The notes: a model not told the origin generated them from the letters alone. A stretch of 64,000 nucleotides of DNA from Streptomyces justiciae (GCF_015163075.1 NZ_JADDXU010000010.1:124001-188000); one strand, 5' to 3'. Counted from the first letter of the stretch, positions 6,988 to 16,942 are shown. A program made the numbers and translations.

Positions 6988-9333
6988 GTGACGACACGCA
7001 CCCCCATCGACGTTGGGTCCATCGAAGGAAGGATCGCCGAGGAGCTCGGCGTACGGGAGCGGCAGGTCAAGGCCGCCGTCGAGCTGCTCGACGGCGGTTC
7101 GACGGTGCCCTTCATCGCCCGCTACCGCAAGGAAGCGACCGAGATGCTCGACGACGCACAGCTGCGCACGATCGAGGAGCGGCTGCGCTATCTGCGGGAG
7201 CTGGAGGAGCGGCGGACGGCGATCCTCGAGTCGGTGCGTGAGCAGGGCAAGCTCACCGAGGAGCTGAAGGCACAGATCCGCGGCGCCGAGACCAAGGCGC
7301 GCCTTGAGGACATCTACCTGCCCTACAAGCCCAAGCGGCGCACCAAGGCGCAGATCGCGCGCGAGGCCGGGCTCGAGCCCCTCGCGGAGGGGCTGCTCGG
7401 CGACCCGACGGTCGACCCGCTCGCCGCTGCCGCCGCGTTCGTCGACGCCGACAAGGGCGTCGCCGACCCGCAGGCCGCGCTGGACGGCGCCCGAGCCATC
7501 CTCACCGAGCGCTTCTCCGAGGACGCCGACCTGATCGGCGAGCTGCGCGAGCGCATGTGGGTGCGCGGGCGCCTGGCCGCGAAGGTGAAGGACGGCAAGG
7601 AGGAGGCGGGCGCCAAGTTCGCCGACTACTTCGACTTCGCCGAGCCGTTCAAGGAGCTCCCCTCGCACCGTGTCCTGGCGATGCTGCGCGGCGAGAAGGA
7701 GGACGTCCTCGACCTCGTCCTGGAGCCCGAGGAGCCCACGGACGGGCCTTCGTCGTACGAGGGGATCGTCGCCCACAAGTTCGGCATCACCGACCGTGGG
7801 CGTCCCGCCGACAAGTGGCTGAAGGACACCGTCCGTTGGGCCTGGCGCACCCGCATCCTCGTGCACCTCGGCATCGACCTGCGACTGCGGCTGCGGACGG
7901 CCGCCGAGGACGAGGCGGTCGACGTGTTCGCGAAGAACCTCCGCGACCTGCTGCTCGCCGCCCCCGCGGGCACGCGCGCGACGCTGGGCCTCGACCCGGG
8001 CTTCCGTACGGGTGTGAAGGTCGCCGTCGTCGACGCCACCGGCAAGGTCGTCGCCACGGACGTCATCTACCCGCACGTCCCGGCCAACAAGTGGGACGAG
8101 GCGCTCGCCAAGCTGGCCGTGCTCGCCGCCCGGCACTCGGTCGAGCTGATCGCCATCGGCAACGGCACCGCGTCCCGCGAGACCGACAAGCTCGCCGGTG
8201 AACTCATCACCAAGCACCCGGAGTTGAAGCTCACCAAGGTGATGGTGTCCGAGGCGGGCGCGTCCGTGTACTCGGCCTCCGCGTTCGCCTCGCAGGAGCT
8301 GCCCGACATGGACGTGTCGCTGCGCGGCGCGGTCTCCATCGCGCGCCGCCTCCAGGACCCGCTCGCCGAGCTGGTGAAGATCGACCCGAAGTCGATCGGC
8401 GTCGGCCAGTACCAGCACGACCTGTCCGAGGTGAAGCTGTCGCGCTCGCTGGACGCGGTGGTCGAGGACTGTGTGAACGGCGTCGGCGTGGACGTGAACA
8501 CCGCGTCCGCCCCGCTGCTCGCCCGCGTCTCCGGCATCACCTCCGGGCTCGCCGAGAACATCGTGTCCCACCGCGACGCCAACGGGCCGTTCACGTCCCG
8601 TACGGAGCTGAAGAAGGTGGCCCGGCTCGGCCCCAAGGCCTACGAGCAGTGCGCGGGCTTCCTCCGCATCCGCGACGGTGTCGACCCGCTCGACGCGTCC
8701 AGCGTGCACCCGGAGGCGTACCCGGTCGTGCGGCGCATGGTGAAGACGGCCGGCCAGGAGGTCGCGTCGCTCATCGGCAACACCGGGGTGCTGCGCTCGC
8801 TGCGGCCGCAGGAGTTCGTGGACGAGACGTTCGGTCTGCCGACCGTGACGGACATCCTCAAGGAGCTGGAGAAGCCGGGGCGTGACCCTCGGCCCGCGTT
8901 CAAGACGGCCACCTTCAAGGAGGGCGTCGAGAAGATCTCCGACCTCGCTCCCGGGATGATTCTGGAGGGCGTCGTGACGAACGTGGCGGCGTTCGGGGCG
9001 TTCATCGACGTCGGTGTCCACCAGGACGGTCTTGCGCATGTGTCCGCGCTGTCCAAGACGTTCGTGAAGGACCCTCGCGATGTGGTCAAGCCCGGTGACA
9101 TCGTCAAGGTGAAGGTGCTGGACGTCGACATTCCGCGGAAGCGGATCTCGTTGACGCTGCGGCTCGATGACGAGAAGGCTCCGCAGGGTGCGCAGGGGGG
9201 CGGGGGTGAGCGTCGGCAGCGTGGGGGGCGTCCGCCTCAGCAGCGCCAGCGGCAGGCTCCGCCGGCCAACGGGGCTATGGCTGACGCCCTCAGGCGTGCG
9301 GGGTTGTTGGACCCGAAGAACAAGGGGCGGTAA
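6988..9333 (+). CDS. tex: Tex-family transcription accessory protein (RNA-binding)
   Basis: A 781-residue protein matching the full Tex architecture. It has an N-terminal helical region, a YqgF/RNase H-like domain (LGLDPGFRTGVKVAVVD near 333-349), helix-hairpin-helix repeats (about 515-600) and a C-terminal S1 domain (about 655-725; EGVVTNVAAFGAFIDVGV), plus a basic Gly/Arg/Gln-rich tail. Tex binds nucleic acid and affects transcription and toxin expression in other bacteria. I chose GTG 6988 (MTTRTP); a GTG at 6967 overlaps the GAGAAGG ribosome site. It converges on the ABC-F gene through a hairpin. Confidence 0.95.
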   Translation: MTTRTPIDVGSIEGRIAEELGVRERQVKAAVELLDGGSTVPFIARYRKEATEMLDDAQLRTIEERLRYLRELEERRTAILESVREQGKLTEELKAQIRGAETKARLEDIYLPYKPKRRTKAQIAREAGLEPLAEGLLGDPTVDPLAAAAAFVDADKGVADPQAALDGARAILTERFSEDADLIGELRERMWVRGRLAAKVKDGKEEAGAKFADYFDFAEPFKELPSHRVLAMLRGEKEDVLDLVLEPEEPTDGPSSYEGIVAHKFGITDRGRPADKWLKDTVRWAWRTRILVHLGIDLRLRLRTAAEDEAVDVFAKNLRDLLLAAPAGTRATLGLDPGFRTGVKVAVVDATGKVVATDVIYPHVPANKWDEALAKLAVLAARHSVELIAIGNGTASRETDKLAGELITKHPELKLTKVMVSEAGASVYSASAFASQELPDMDVSLRGAVSIARRLQDPLAELVKIDPKSIGVGQYQHDLSEVKLSRSLDAVVEDCVNGVGVDVNTASAPLLARVSGITSGLAENIVSHRDANGPFTSRTELKKVARLGPKAYEQCAGFLRIRDGVDPLDASSVHPEAYPVVRRMVKTAGQEVASLIGNTGVLRSLRPQEFVDETFGLPTVTDILKELEKPGRDPRPAFKTATFKEGVEKISDLAPGMILEGVVTNVAAFGAFIDVGVHQDGLAHVSALSKTFVKDPRDVVKPGDIVKVKVLDVDIPRKRISLTLRLDDEKAPQGAQGGGGERRQRGGRPPQQRQRQAPPANGAMADALRRAGLLDPKNKGR

Positions 9334-9340
9334 CGGTTGT

Positions 9341-9381
9341 GGGGAACTGCGGGCCGGTTGTGGCTGGGCGCGCAGTTCCCC
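9341..9381. terminator. Bidirectional hairpin between tex and the ABC-F gene
   Basis: The 11-bp arm GGGGAACTGCG (9341-9351) is perfectly complementary to CGCAGTTCCCC (9371-9381), with a 19-nt loop. It sits between two convergent genes and has no T-tract, as is common in Streptomyces. The sequence resembles a recurrent streptomycete intergenic element (GGGGAACTGCG... CCCCGCGCCCC). Confidence 0.8.
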
Positions 9382-9388
9382 GCGCCCC

Positions 9389-11032
9389 TTACGGCGTTTC
9401 GGTCACCTTGCCCGCTGAGACCTCCAAGCGGCGTGTCACCCTCACCGCGTCCAGCATTCTGCGGTCGTGCGTGACCAGGAGCAGCGTGCCCTCGTAGGCG
9501 TCCAGGGCCTGTTCCAACTGTTCGATCGCCGGTAGGTCCAGGTGGTTCGTGGGCTCGTCCAGGACCAACAGGTTGACGCCCCTCCCCTGGAGCAGTGCCA
9601 GTGCCGCCCTCGTGCGCTCGCCCGGAGACAGGGTCGCCGCCGAGCGCAGTACGTGGTCCGCCTTGAGGCCGAACTTGGCCAGCAGGGTGCGGACTTCCGC
9701 CGGTTCCGTGTCCGGGACGGCCGACCCGAAGGCGTCCAGCAGCGACTCCTCGCCGTGGAACAGCTTGCGGGCCTGGTCGACCTCGCCGATCAGGACGCCG
9801 GAGCCGAGCGAGGCCTGGCCGGAGGTCAGCGGCACCCGGCCCAGCAGCGCGGCCAGCAGCGTCGACTTGCCGGCGCCGTTCGCGCCCGTCACCGCGACCC
9901 GGTCCGCCCAGTCGATCTGGAGGGAGACCGGACCCAGGGTGAAGTCGCCGCGCCGTACCTCCGCGTCGCGCAGGGTCGCCACGACCGACCCCGAGCGGGG
10001 GGCCGAGGCGATCTCCATGCGCAGTTCCCACTCCTTGCGGGGCTCCTCGACCACGTCGAGGCGTTCGATCATGCGCTGGGTCTGGCGGGCCTTCGCGGCC
10101 TGCTTCTCGCTGGCCTCGCTGCGGAACTTGCGGCCGATCTTGTCGTTGTCGTTGCTCGCCTTGCGGCGGGCGTTCTTGACGCCCTTGTCCATCCAGGAGC
10201 GCTGCATCTGGGCGCGGTCCTGGAGGGCCGCCTTCTTGTCGGCGTACTCCTCGTAGTCGTCGCGGGCGTGCCGGCGGGCCACCTCGCGCTCCTCCAGGTA
10301 GGCCTCGTAGCCACCGCCGTAGAGGTTGATCTGTCCCTGGGCGAGGTCGAGTTCGAGGACCTTGGTGACCGTGCGGGTGAGGAACTCGCGGTCGTGGCTG
10401 ACGACGACGGTGCCGGCGCGCAGACCGCTCACGAAGCGTTCCAGCCGCTCCAGGCCGTCGAGATCGAGGTCGTTGGTGGGCTCGTCGAGGAGGAAGACGT
10501 CGTAGCGGGACAGGAGGAGGGAGGCGAGGCCGGCGCGGGCCGCCTGGCCGCCGGACAGGGAGGTCATCGGCTGGTCGAGGTCCACGGCCAGGCCGAGGGA
10601 GTCGGCGATCTCCTCGGCGCGTTCGTCGAGGTCGGCGCCGCCGAGGTCGAGCCAGCGCTCCAGGCTGGTGGCATAGGCGTCGTCCGCGCCGGGGGCGCCC
10701 TCGACGAGCGCCTGGGTCGCCTCGTCCATGAGCCGCTGGGCCTCGGCGACGCCGGTGCGGCGGGCCAGGAAGGCACGGATCGTCTCGCCGGGGCGGCGCT
10801 CCGGCTCCTGCGGGAGGTGGCCGACGGTCGCGGTCGGCGGGGAGAGCCTGAGCTCGCCCTCCTCCGGTGCGGTCAGCCCGGCGAGCAGCCTGAGCAGCGT
10901 GGACTTGCCCGCGCCGTTGGCGCCGACCAGCCCGATGACGTCACCGGGCGCGACGACGAGGTCGAGCCCGGTGAACAGGGAGCGGTCGCCGTGGCCGGCG
11001 GCGAGGTTCTTGGCGACGAGGGTGGCAGTCAT
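9389..11032 (-). CDS. ABC-F family ATPase (no membrane domain)
   Basis: A 547-residue soluble protein with two ATPase modules: Walker A GANGAGKST near 36-44 and again in the second half, LSGGQ and LSPGE signatures, and LLDEPTNDLD and LDEPTNHLD Walker B segments. A long, highly charged inter-domain linker holds basic residues such as KKAALQDRAQMQRSW. ABC-F proteins act on ribosomes; subsets give target-protection antibiotic resistance. No antibiotic gene adjoins it, so either a translation factor or a resistance role is possible. The start is ATG 11032. Confidence 0.93.
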   Translation of the reverse strand: MTATLVAKNLAAGHGDRSLFTGLDLVVAPGDVIGLVGANGAGKSTLLRLLAGLTAPEEGELRLSPPTATVGHLPQEPERRPGETIRAFLARRTGVAEAQRLMDEATQALVEGAPGADDAYATSLERWLDLGGADLDERAEEIADSLGLAVDLDQPMTSLSGGQAARAGLASLLLSRYDVFLLDEPTNDLDLDGLERLERFVSGLRAGTVVVSHDREFLTRTVTKVLELDLAQGQINLYGGGYEAYLEEREVARRHARDDYEEYADKKAALQDRAQMQRSWMDKGVKNARRKASNDNDKIGRKFRSEASEKQAAKARQTQRMIERLDVVEEPRKEWELRMEIASAPRSGSVVATLRDAEVRRGDFTLGPVSLQIDWADRVAVTGANGAGKSTLLAALLGRVPLTSGQASLGSGVLIGEVDQARKLFHGEESLLDAFGSAVPDTEPAEVRTLLAKFGLKADHVLRSAATLSPGERTRAALALLQGRGVNLLVLDEPTNHLDLPAIEQLEQALDAYEGTLLLVTHDRRMLDAVRVTRRLEVSAGKVTETP

Positions 11033-11094
11033 CAGGGGACCGATTTTAGCGAGGGCGGTCCGTCGATCCGCCCCGGCACTTCAGCACTCCCCTG

Positions 11095-12117
11095 TCAATG
11101 GGCCATCGCTTCCACCAGCACGCTCCCCGACGTCCGCGCCACCACGAAGGCCTCCCCCTTCACCGCCCTGGCGTCCAGGGCGATCCGATGCCGGCCCGCC
11201 TCCAGGACGCCGTCGAAGACCTCCTGGGCGTGGGTGCGGAAGAGCCGGTCGAGGCGGTACGCGGTGAGCCGTACCCGGCAGGGCGAGGTGACCTCGACGC
11301 CCGCCTCGCCGTCGGCGGCGACCAGGCGGGTCAGGCGGCGCTGTTCCTCGGGGCTGCGGTCGAGGGCGTGTTCGATCTGGGCGACGAGGAGGGGGACGAT
11401 CGGGGCGAGTCCGTTCACGTACGTCACGTCCACGCCCGCGCGGTCGAAGGCGCGGCGCACGGAGGCACGTTCCTCCTCGCCGATCGCCCGGCCGAAGGCG
11501 ACGGCTCCGTAGCCGCGGAGTTCGTCGGCGGGGACGCCGTCGGCGTCGTGGGCGATGTCGGCGCCGATGCCGATGGTGCGCAGGGCGGCGGCGAGCTTGG
11601 CGAGGAGGGCGACGCGGGCGCCGATCAGCAGGACGCGGCGGCGCGGGCTCGCGGTGCCGGAGGTGAGCAGGGAGTCGAGGGCCGCGCGGTAGTCGGCGCC
11701 GTGGAACCGGAAGGGGCCGATGCCGTGGTAGCCGTTGAGCTCCAGGTCGGCCCGTTCGTCGGTCTGCCAGGCGAAGTCCCGCCAGATGTAGTCGGCGCCC
11801 TCCTTCTCGATGACGGCGGTGACGGCACCGCAGGCGAGGTCCTCGCACTCGGGGCAGCCGTAGATGACGTAGCGCCCGCCCGGAAGCGGGGCGTCCGTCT
11901 CCAGCAGGAGGCTGCGGACCTGGGCGGTGAAGATCGAGGGTGGGACGTCCGAGGCGAGTGGGGAGACGGCGTCGAGGTCGGAGAGCTGGAAGAGCAACGG
12001 TCGTCCGTCGACGATGAAGTCCACGAAGTCGCGGTGGACTTGGTAGTCACCGTTGACGAGGACTCCACCGGCACGCATCGCCGGTGCCAGGCCGAAGGTC
12101 GCGTACTCGGCAGACAT
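11095..12117 (-). CDS. Conserved protein with N-terminal CPEC motif and Rossmann-like C-terminus
   Basis: A 340-residue protein. The first ~150 residues contain YGCPECEDLACGAV, a possible Cys pair, and aromatic-rich segments (WRDFAWQTDE, NGYHGIGPFRF). The second part has an RRVLLIGARVALLAKL strand-helix that resembles a nucleotide-binding or methylase-like fold. Such proteins are often auto-named oxidoreductase, without proof. ATG 12117 fits the conserved-looking MSAEYATF start; the frame's apparent extension to 13068 is antisense to the neighbouring flavoprotein. The two genes diverge across 66 bp and could share control. Confidence 0.7.
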   Translation of the reverse strand: MSAEYATFGLAPAMRAGGVLVNGDYQVHRDFVDFIVDGRPLLFQLSDLDAVSPLASDVPPSIFTAQVRSLLLETDAPLPGGRYVIYGCPECEDLACGAVTAVIEKEGADYIWRDFAWQTDERADLELNGYHGIGPFRFHGADYRAALDSLLTSGTASPRRRVLLIGARVALLAKLAAALRTIGIGADIAHDADGVPADELRGYGAVAFGRAIGEEERASVRRAFDRAGVDVTYVNGLAPIVPLLVAQIEHALDRSPEEQRRLTRLVAADGEAGVEVTSPCRVRLTAYRLDRLFRTHAQEVFDGVLEAGRHRIALDARAVKGEAFVVARTSGSVLVEAMAH

Positions 12118-12183
12118 GCTGCGAGTATTCCCGCAGCAAGCGCCCTCTGAGCACGGCATGACACATTCCGCTACGTTTCGGTC

Positions 12184-13134
12184 GTGGACGGTGAGCTGAG
12201 CAGCGAAGTCGTGGTGGTCGGCGGGGGCGTGATCGGGCTGACGACGGCCGTGGTGCTGGCCGAGCGCGGGCGCCGGGTGCGGGTGTGGACGCGGGACCCC
12301 GTCGAGCGGACCACCTCGGCGGTTGCCGGGGCGCTGTGGTGGCCGTACCGGATCAGGCCGGTCGCGGCGGCGCGGGCGTGGGCGCTGCGCTCGCTGGACG
12401 TGTACGAGGAGCTGGCGGCGGACCCGGACCGTACCGGCGTACGCATGGTCGAAGGGGTACTGGGTGAGGAGGAGCTGGACGACGGGTTCGGCTGGCTGAC
12501 CGCCCGGCTGCCGGGGCTGCGGCCGGTCACCGCCGAGGAGTACGCCGGGACCGGGCTGTGGGCGCGGCTGCCGCTGGTCGACATGGCGGCCCATCTGCCG
12601 TGGCTGCGGCGGCGGTTCGTCGAGGCGGGCGGGGTGGTCGAGACGCGTACGGTGTCCGATCTGGCCGACGTCGATGCGGCCGTGGTGGTCAACTGCACGG
12701 GGCTGGGTGCGGCTGAGCTGGTGCCGGACCCGTCGATGGTGCCGGTGCGGGGGCAGTTGGTCGTGGTGGAGAACCCGGGCATCCGGACGTGGGTGGTGTC
12801 GACGGGTGCCGACGGGCAGATGGCGTACTTCTTCCCGCAGCCGGGGCGGCTGCTGCTGGGCGGTACGGCGGTCGAGGGTGAGTGGTCCACGGAGCCCGAT
12901 CCGGCCGTGGCCGAGGCGATCGTACGGCGGTGTGCGGCGCTGCGGCCGGAGATCGCGGGGGCGCGGGTGCTGGGGCACCGGGTGGGGCTGCGGCCGGCCC
13001 GGGACGCGGTCCGGCTGGAGCGTGAACTCCTGCCCGGCGGGCGGGTGTTGGTGCACAACTACGGGCACGGCGGGGCGGGTGTGACGGTGGCGTGGGGGTG
13101 TGCGGAGGAGGCCGCGGGGCTGGCCACGACCTGA
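12184..13134 (+). CDS. FAD-dependent D-amino-acid oxidase-like protein
   Basis: A 316-residue flavoprotein of the DAO family. The N-terminal dinucleotide fold reads VVVVGGGVIGLTTAVVLAERG, followed by AGALWWPYR. The C-terminus has the family signature HNYGHGGAGVTVAWG. These enzymes oxidise D-amino acids to keto acids with H2O2 release. The overall length and signature fit eukaryote-like DAAO rather than membrane DadA dehydrogenases. The start is GTG 12184; no good ribosome site is visible, so transcription may begin close to the start codon. The natural substrate cannot be read from sequence. Confidence 0.85.
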   Translation: MDGELSSEVVVVGGGVIGLTTAVVLAERGRRVRVWTRDPVERTTSAVAGALWWPYRIRPVAAARAWALRSLDVYEELAADPDRTGVRMVEGVLGEEELDDGFGWLTARLPGLRPVTAEEYAGTGLWARLPLVDMAAHLPWLRRRFVEAGGVVETRTVSDLADVDAAVVVNCTGLGAAELVPDPSMVPVRGQLVVVENPGIRTWVVSTGADGQMAYFFPQPGRLLLGGTAVEGEWSTEPDPAVAEAIVRRCAALRPEIAGARVLGHRVGLRPARDAVRLERELLPGGRVLVHNYGHGGAGVTVAWGCAEEAAGLATT

Positions 13135-13197
13135 ATCGGTCCTGGCGCGACCAGCCCCCGCCGGCCCGCGGATTCGTCACCGCTCTCGCGGCGGAGC

Positions 13198-14901
13198 CTA
13201 ACCGTGGTCGTGGCCCAGCGGGTCGCCCTCCGTCTCCGTGCCGGGCCCCGGGCCGACCCGGATCTCGAAGTCGCCGTCGTACCTCTTGTGGCCCTCGATC
13301 ACGGCGAGTTCGACGGCCTCGGAGCCCATCTCGCCGCGCACGATGACCGGGTCGCGGCGCAGGTCGCGCATGAGGGCGACGCACATGCCGATCATCACGA
13401 GGACGAAGGGCGCGGCGGCCAGGATCGTGAGGTTCTGCAGGCCGGTGAGGGCGTCGCCCTGGCCGCTGCCGACAAGGAGCATGATGGCGGCGACGGCGCC
13501 GGTGACGATGCCCCAGAACACCACGACGAACCGGCCGGGTTCGAGCGCGCCCTTCTGGGAGAGCGTGCCCATCACGATGGAGGCGGCGTCGGCTCCCGAG
13601 ACGAAGAAGATGCCGACCAGGATCATGACGAGCAGGCTGGTGGCGGTGGCGATGGGGAACTCCTGGAGCACGCCGAAGAGTTGGCCCTCGGGGGTGTCCT
13701 CGCCGGCGAGCGCGCCGCCCTCCTTCAGCTTCATCGCCGTGCCGCCGAAGACGGCGAACCAGATCAGGCTGACCGTGCTGGGGACGAGGATGACGCCGCC
13801 GACGAACTGGCGGATGGTGCGGCCGCGGCTGATGCGGGCGATGAACATGCCGACGAACGGCGTCCAGGAGATCCACCAGGCCCAGTAGAAGACGGTCCAG
13901 CTGCCGAGCCAGTCGGCGACGCCCTTGCCGCCGCTCGCCTCGGTGCGGCCGGCGAGCTGGGGAAGGTCGCCCAGGTACGAGAAGATCGAGGTGGGCAGCA
14001 GGTCGAGGACGATGATCGTGGGCCCGGCGATGAACACGAACACGGCGAGGATCAGGGCGAGCACCATGTTGGTGTTGGACAGCCACTGGATGCCCCGCTC
14101 GACGCCCGAGACCGCCGAGGCGACGAACGCCAGCGTGAGGACGGCGATGATCGCGACGAGCAGTCCGGTGCTGACGTCGTCCATCCAGTCCAACTCCTGG
14201 AACCCGGAGCCGATCTGGAGAGCGCCGAGGCCGAGGGAGGCCGCGGAGCCGAAGATGGTGGCGATGATCGCGAGGATGTCGATGACCCGGCCGACGCCGC
14301 CCTCGGCGTGCCGCTCCCCGATGAGCGGGGTGAACACGGCGCTGATGGTCTGGCGCCGGCGCTTGCGGAAGGTGCTGTAGGCGATGCCGAGGCCGACCAC
14401 CGCGTAGATCGCCCAGGGGTGCAGCGTCCAGTGGAACAGGGTGGTCGCCATCGCCGTCTCCATGCGGTCACCGGAGTCGGCGGGGTTCGTGCCCGGCGGC
14501 GGGGTCGTGTAGTGAGCGAGGGGTTCGCTCACGCCGTAGAACATCAGACCGATGCCCATGCCGGCGCTGAACATCATCGCGACCCACGACACGGTCCGGA
14601 ACTCGGGCTCCTCGCCCTCGGCGCCGAGGTGGATGCGGCCGTAGCGGCTGACCGCGAGCCACAGCGCGAAGACCACGAAGCAGGAGGCGGCCAGCATGAA
14701 GGCCCAACCGCCGTTCTTGATCAGGCCGTTGAGCATCTTCGTGGAGGCGCTCTCCAGCGAGTCCGTCGCCGTGGAGCCCCAGATCACGAACGCCACGGTG
14801 ATGACGGCGGTGACCCCGAACACCACGCGGTCGGTGGTGTGGTCGCGGGGAAGGTCCGCCGCACCTTCCCCGCCACCCCTTTTCTTCATGTCTTCCGTCA
14901 T
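13198..14901 (-). CDS. BCCT-family (betaine/choline/carnitine) transporter
   Basis: A 567-residue secondary transporter with about 12 transmembrane helices. The family's hallmark segments are visible: GMGIGLMFYGVSEPL, then WTLHPWAIYAVVGL in the region carrying the Trp-rich substrate box, and YWAWWISWTPFVGMFIARIS. BCCT carriers import quaternary ammonium solutes, usually with Na+. The hydrophilic C-terminus (YDGDFEIRVGPG onward) may be regulatory. I chose ATG 14901 because GGAGAAGG lies 8 nt upstream, dropping 23 residues of the longer frame. No choline oxidation genes adjoin it, so osmoprotection is more likely than catabolism. Confidence 0.93.
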   Translation of the reverse strand: MTEDMKKRGGGEGAADLPRDHTTDRVVFGVTAVITVAFVIWGSTATDSLESASTKMLNGLIKNGGWAFMLAASCFVVFALWLAVSRYGRIHLGAEGEEPEFRTVSWVAMMFSAGMGIGLMFYGVSEPLAHYTTPPPGTNPADSGDRMETAMATTLFHWTLHPWAIYAVVGLGIAYSTFRKRRRQTISAVFTPLIGERHAEGGVGRVIDILAIIATIFGSAASLGLGALQIGSGFQELDWMDDVSTGLLVAIIAVLTLAFVASAVSGVERGIQWLSNTNMVLALILAVFVFIAGPTIIVLDLLPTSIFSYLGDLPQLAGRTEASGGKGVADWLGSWTVFYWAWWISWTPFVGMFIARISRGRTIRQFVGGVILVPSTVSLIWFAVFGGTAMKLKEGGALAGEDTPEGQLFGVLQEFPIATATSLLVMILVGIFFVSGADAASIVMGTLSQKGALEPGRFVVVFWGIVTGAVAAIMLLVGSGQGDALTGLQNLTILAAAPFVLVMIGMCVALMRDLRRDPVIVRGEMGSEAVELAVIEGHKRYDGDFEIRVGPGPGTETEGDPLGHDHG

Positions 14902-14995
14902 TTGCGGCACCTTCTCCCGAAACCCATGGATACGGCCTACCACAGGTACCGCACATGACTCGGTTTTCAACAGTCGATGTCGAATTCCTGGATTT

Positions 14996-16942
14996 CTACG
15001 GGACGCGCTGGACGGATCGCGGCGCCTGGACGCCGTCGAGCCGCGTGGACTCCGGTACGACGGTGGCGGCGCCGTCGGTGGCGTGGGCGAAGGCCGGGGC
15101 GCCGCCGACCAGCGGGACGCTCGCCTTCGTGCGGGACAGGTCCAGCGTGAGGGTGGGCGTGGTGGACGGCGGGTCGATCAGGTCCTTGTCCGTGCCCGCG
15201 ACGATCAGGGCGAGCCGGTGGCCGGCCGGGACGACATGGTCGGTGGCCGCCAGGTCGAGGGTGATCGTGTACGCCTTGCCCGGCGTGAGCGGGACGCCCT
15301 TGCCGGGGTTCGCGTACGTGCCGAGGTCGGCCCAGCCGCGGCTGACGACCTCGTAGTCGACGTCGGCGGTCTTGGCCTGGGTGACCTTGAAGCAGGCGCT
15401 GTCACCGGCGGTGCTGACGCCCCAGCAGGTGCGGTCGGTGAGCGTGGTGATGCCCTCGCCGCTCGCCGCGTAGTCCCGGATGGTGTTCGGGCCGAGGTCC
15501 ACGAGGACGGCGGAGAGGTGGGCCGTCGAGGTGGTGGGCGTGGCGGTGACGGTGACCTTGGAGGAGCCGGAGATGCGGACGTCCTTGGTGAGCGCGCCGG
15601 TGGTGAAGCCCGCCTTGTCGGGGGTGGAGCTGTCGATCCGGGCGGCCCAGTCCGTCTCGCTCAGCGCCGGGTTGTCGGTGAAGGTCTCGGTGCCGGTGCC
15701 CTTGGTAAGGCCGAGGGTGCCGACGCCGGGCTGGGTGCCCCGGTCGGGGCGCAGGGTGGCGGTGCTGGTGCCGCGCGGAGGCCAGAGCTTCGACGTCACC
15801 CACTGGTCGGGATGGCGTTCGATGTCGGCCATCGGCTCGCGGTCGATGCCGTTGTCGTAGCCGAGGAGTTCGTGGTCGAACCAGCGGTGCAGGGTGTCGA
15901 CCCATTCCGCGCGGCGGAAGTCGAAGGGGTCGACGTGGCCGGTCTGGGAGAGCCAGATCTTGCGCTCGACGCCGTTCTTCGCGAGGGCGTCCCACCACTG
16001 GCCGAGGTGCTTCATGCGGACGTTGAGGTCCTGCTGGCCGTGGATGGCGAAGACGCTGGCCTTCACCTTGGCGGCGTCCTTGACGTAGTCGCGCTCGGTC
16101 CAGAAGCCCGTCCAGTCGCCGGTGCGCGGGGCGCCGTCGACGATCTTCTGCTGGACGGCGGCGCACTTGGCGCGGGCGTCGGGGCTGTCGACGTAGTCGG
16201 AGAGCCAGTCGGGGCCGGAGTCGTAGAGCGGGGCGCCCTGCTGGAAGTAGTAGTCGTACCAGGAGGAGATGGCGCTGATCGGGACGATGGTCTTCAGGCC
16301 CTTGACGCCGGTCGCGGCGACGCCGTTGGCTATGGTGCCGTCCCAGCTCTTGCCGATCATGCCGGTTCTGCCGTTGGTCCAGGAGGGCTTGGCCGCGCGG
16401 GCGGTGCCGGTCCGGGTCGTGTAGGCGGTGGCTCGGCCATTCAGCCAGTCGACCACTGCTTTCGCCGACCAGATGTCCGAGCGGCCGCCGACGTCCACGC
16501 AGCCGTCGGAGCGGTTGGTGCCGGCGAGGTCGACGCCGACGAAGGCGTAGCCGCGCGGCACGAAGTAGTTGTCGTAGAAGAGCGGCATCTGGACGACGTT
16601 GCCATTGGCGTCGTACGTCTTCTTCTGGCTCTCGTTGCCGCGCCCGCAGCAGGAGTAGTACGGGCTGGCGTCCATGATGACCGGAACCTTGCGGCCCTGT
16701 TGGGCGGGTTCGCGGGGGCGGACGATGTCGACGGCCACGCGGTCCTTCTTGCCGTCGCCGTCCCCGTCGAGGCCGGTGTCCACCCAGACCGCCTCGCGTA
16801 CGGCGTTCTCGTAGGAGTAGACGGGTCGGCTCTCCCGGGGCGCTGCCTGTGCGGCGGCGGGGGTGAGGAACGTGGCCAGCAGGGCGGCGGTGGCCGCGGT
16901 CGCGAGCGGTCTCCAGATCGTGAAGCGCGTGCGTATCGGCAT
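14996..16942 (-). CDS. Secreted Xaa-Pro dipeptidyl-peptidase (S15/CocE family)
   Basis: A 648-residue exported serine hydrolase. A Sec or Tat-like signal spans residues 1-34 (basic n-region, Ala/Leu core, AQAAPRES cleavage area). The alpha/beta-hydrolase part carries the nucleophile in GKSWDG (Ser199) and a His in the later SQTGHVDPFDF segment. The C-terminal jelly-roll X-Pro domain (about residues 430-640; VSRGWADLGTY, GHRLALIVAGTD) completes the S15 layout. It would release X-Pro dipeptides from extracellular peptides. It diverges from another secreted peptidase gene, suggesting shared nutrient-scavenging use. Confidence 0.92.
   Translation of the reverse strand: MPIRTRFTIWRPLATAATAALLATFLTPAAAQAAPRESRPVYSYENAVREAVWVDTGLDGDGDGKKDRVAVDIVRPREPAQQGRKVPVIMDASPYYSCCGRGNESQKKTYDANGNVVQMPLFYDNYFVPRGYAFVGVDLAGTNRSDGCVDVGGRSDIWSAKAVVDWLNGRATAYTTRTGTARAAKPSWTNGRTGMIGKSWDGTIANGVAATGVKGLKTIVPISAISSWYDYYFQQGAPLYDSGPDWLSDYVDSPDARAKCAAVQQKIVDGAPRTGDWTGFWTERDYVKDAAKVKASVFAIHGQQDLNVRMKHLGQWWDALAKNGVERKIWLSQTGHVDPFDFRRAEWVDTLHRWFDHELLGYDNGIDREPMADIERHPDQWVTSKLWPPRGTSTATLRPDRGTQPGVGTLGLTKGTGTETFTDNPALSETDWAARIDSSTPDKAGFTTGALTKDVRISGSSKVTVTATPTTSTAHLSAVLVDLGPNTIRDYAASGEGITTLTDRTCWGVSTAGDSACFKVTQAKTADVDYEVVSRGWADLGTYANPGKGVPLTPGKAYTITLDLAATDHVVPAGHRLALIVAGTDKDLIDPPSTTPTLTLDLSRTKASVPLVGGAPAFAHATDGAATVVPESTRLDGVQAPRSVQRVP

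Noticed and set aside
6964..9039. 691-codon open frame on the minus strand
   Set aside because: It is exactly antisense to tex, has the low-complexity Val/Gly/Arg/Leu composition typical of shadow frames in high-GC DNA, and no known domain.
11095..13068. 657-codon frame suggesting a much larger protein
   Set aside because: The N-terminal half is antisense to the D-amino-acid oxidase-like gene; the real gene starts at ATG 12117.
13204..14958. 584-codon plus-strand frame over the BCCT gene
   Set aside because: Asp/Glu/Gly/Ala shadow of the transporter gene on the other strand, without hydrophobic helices or domains.
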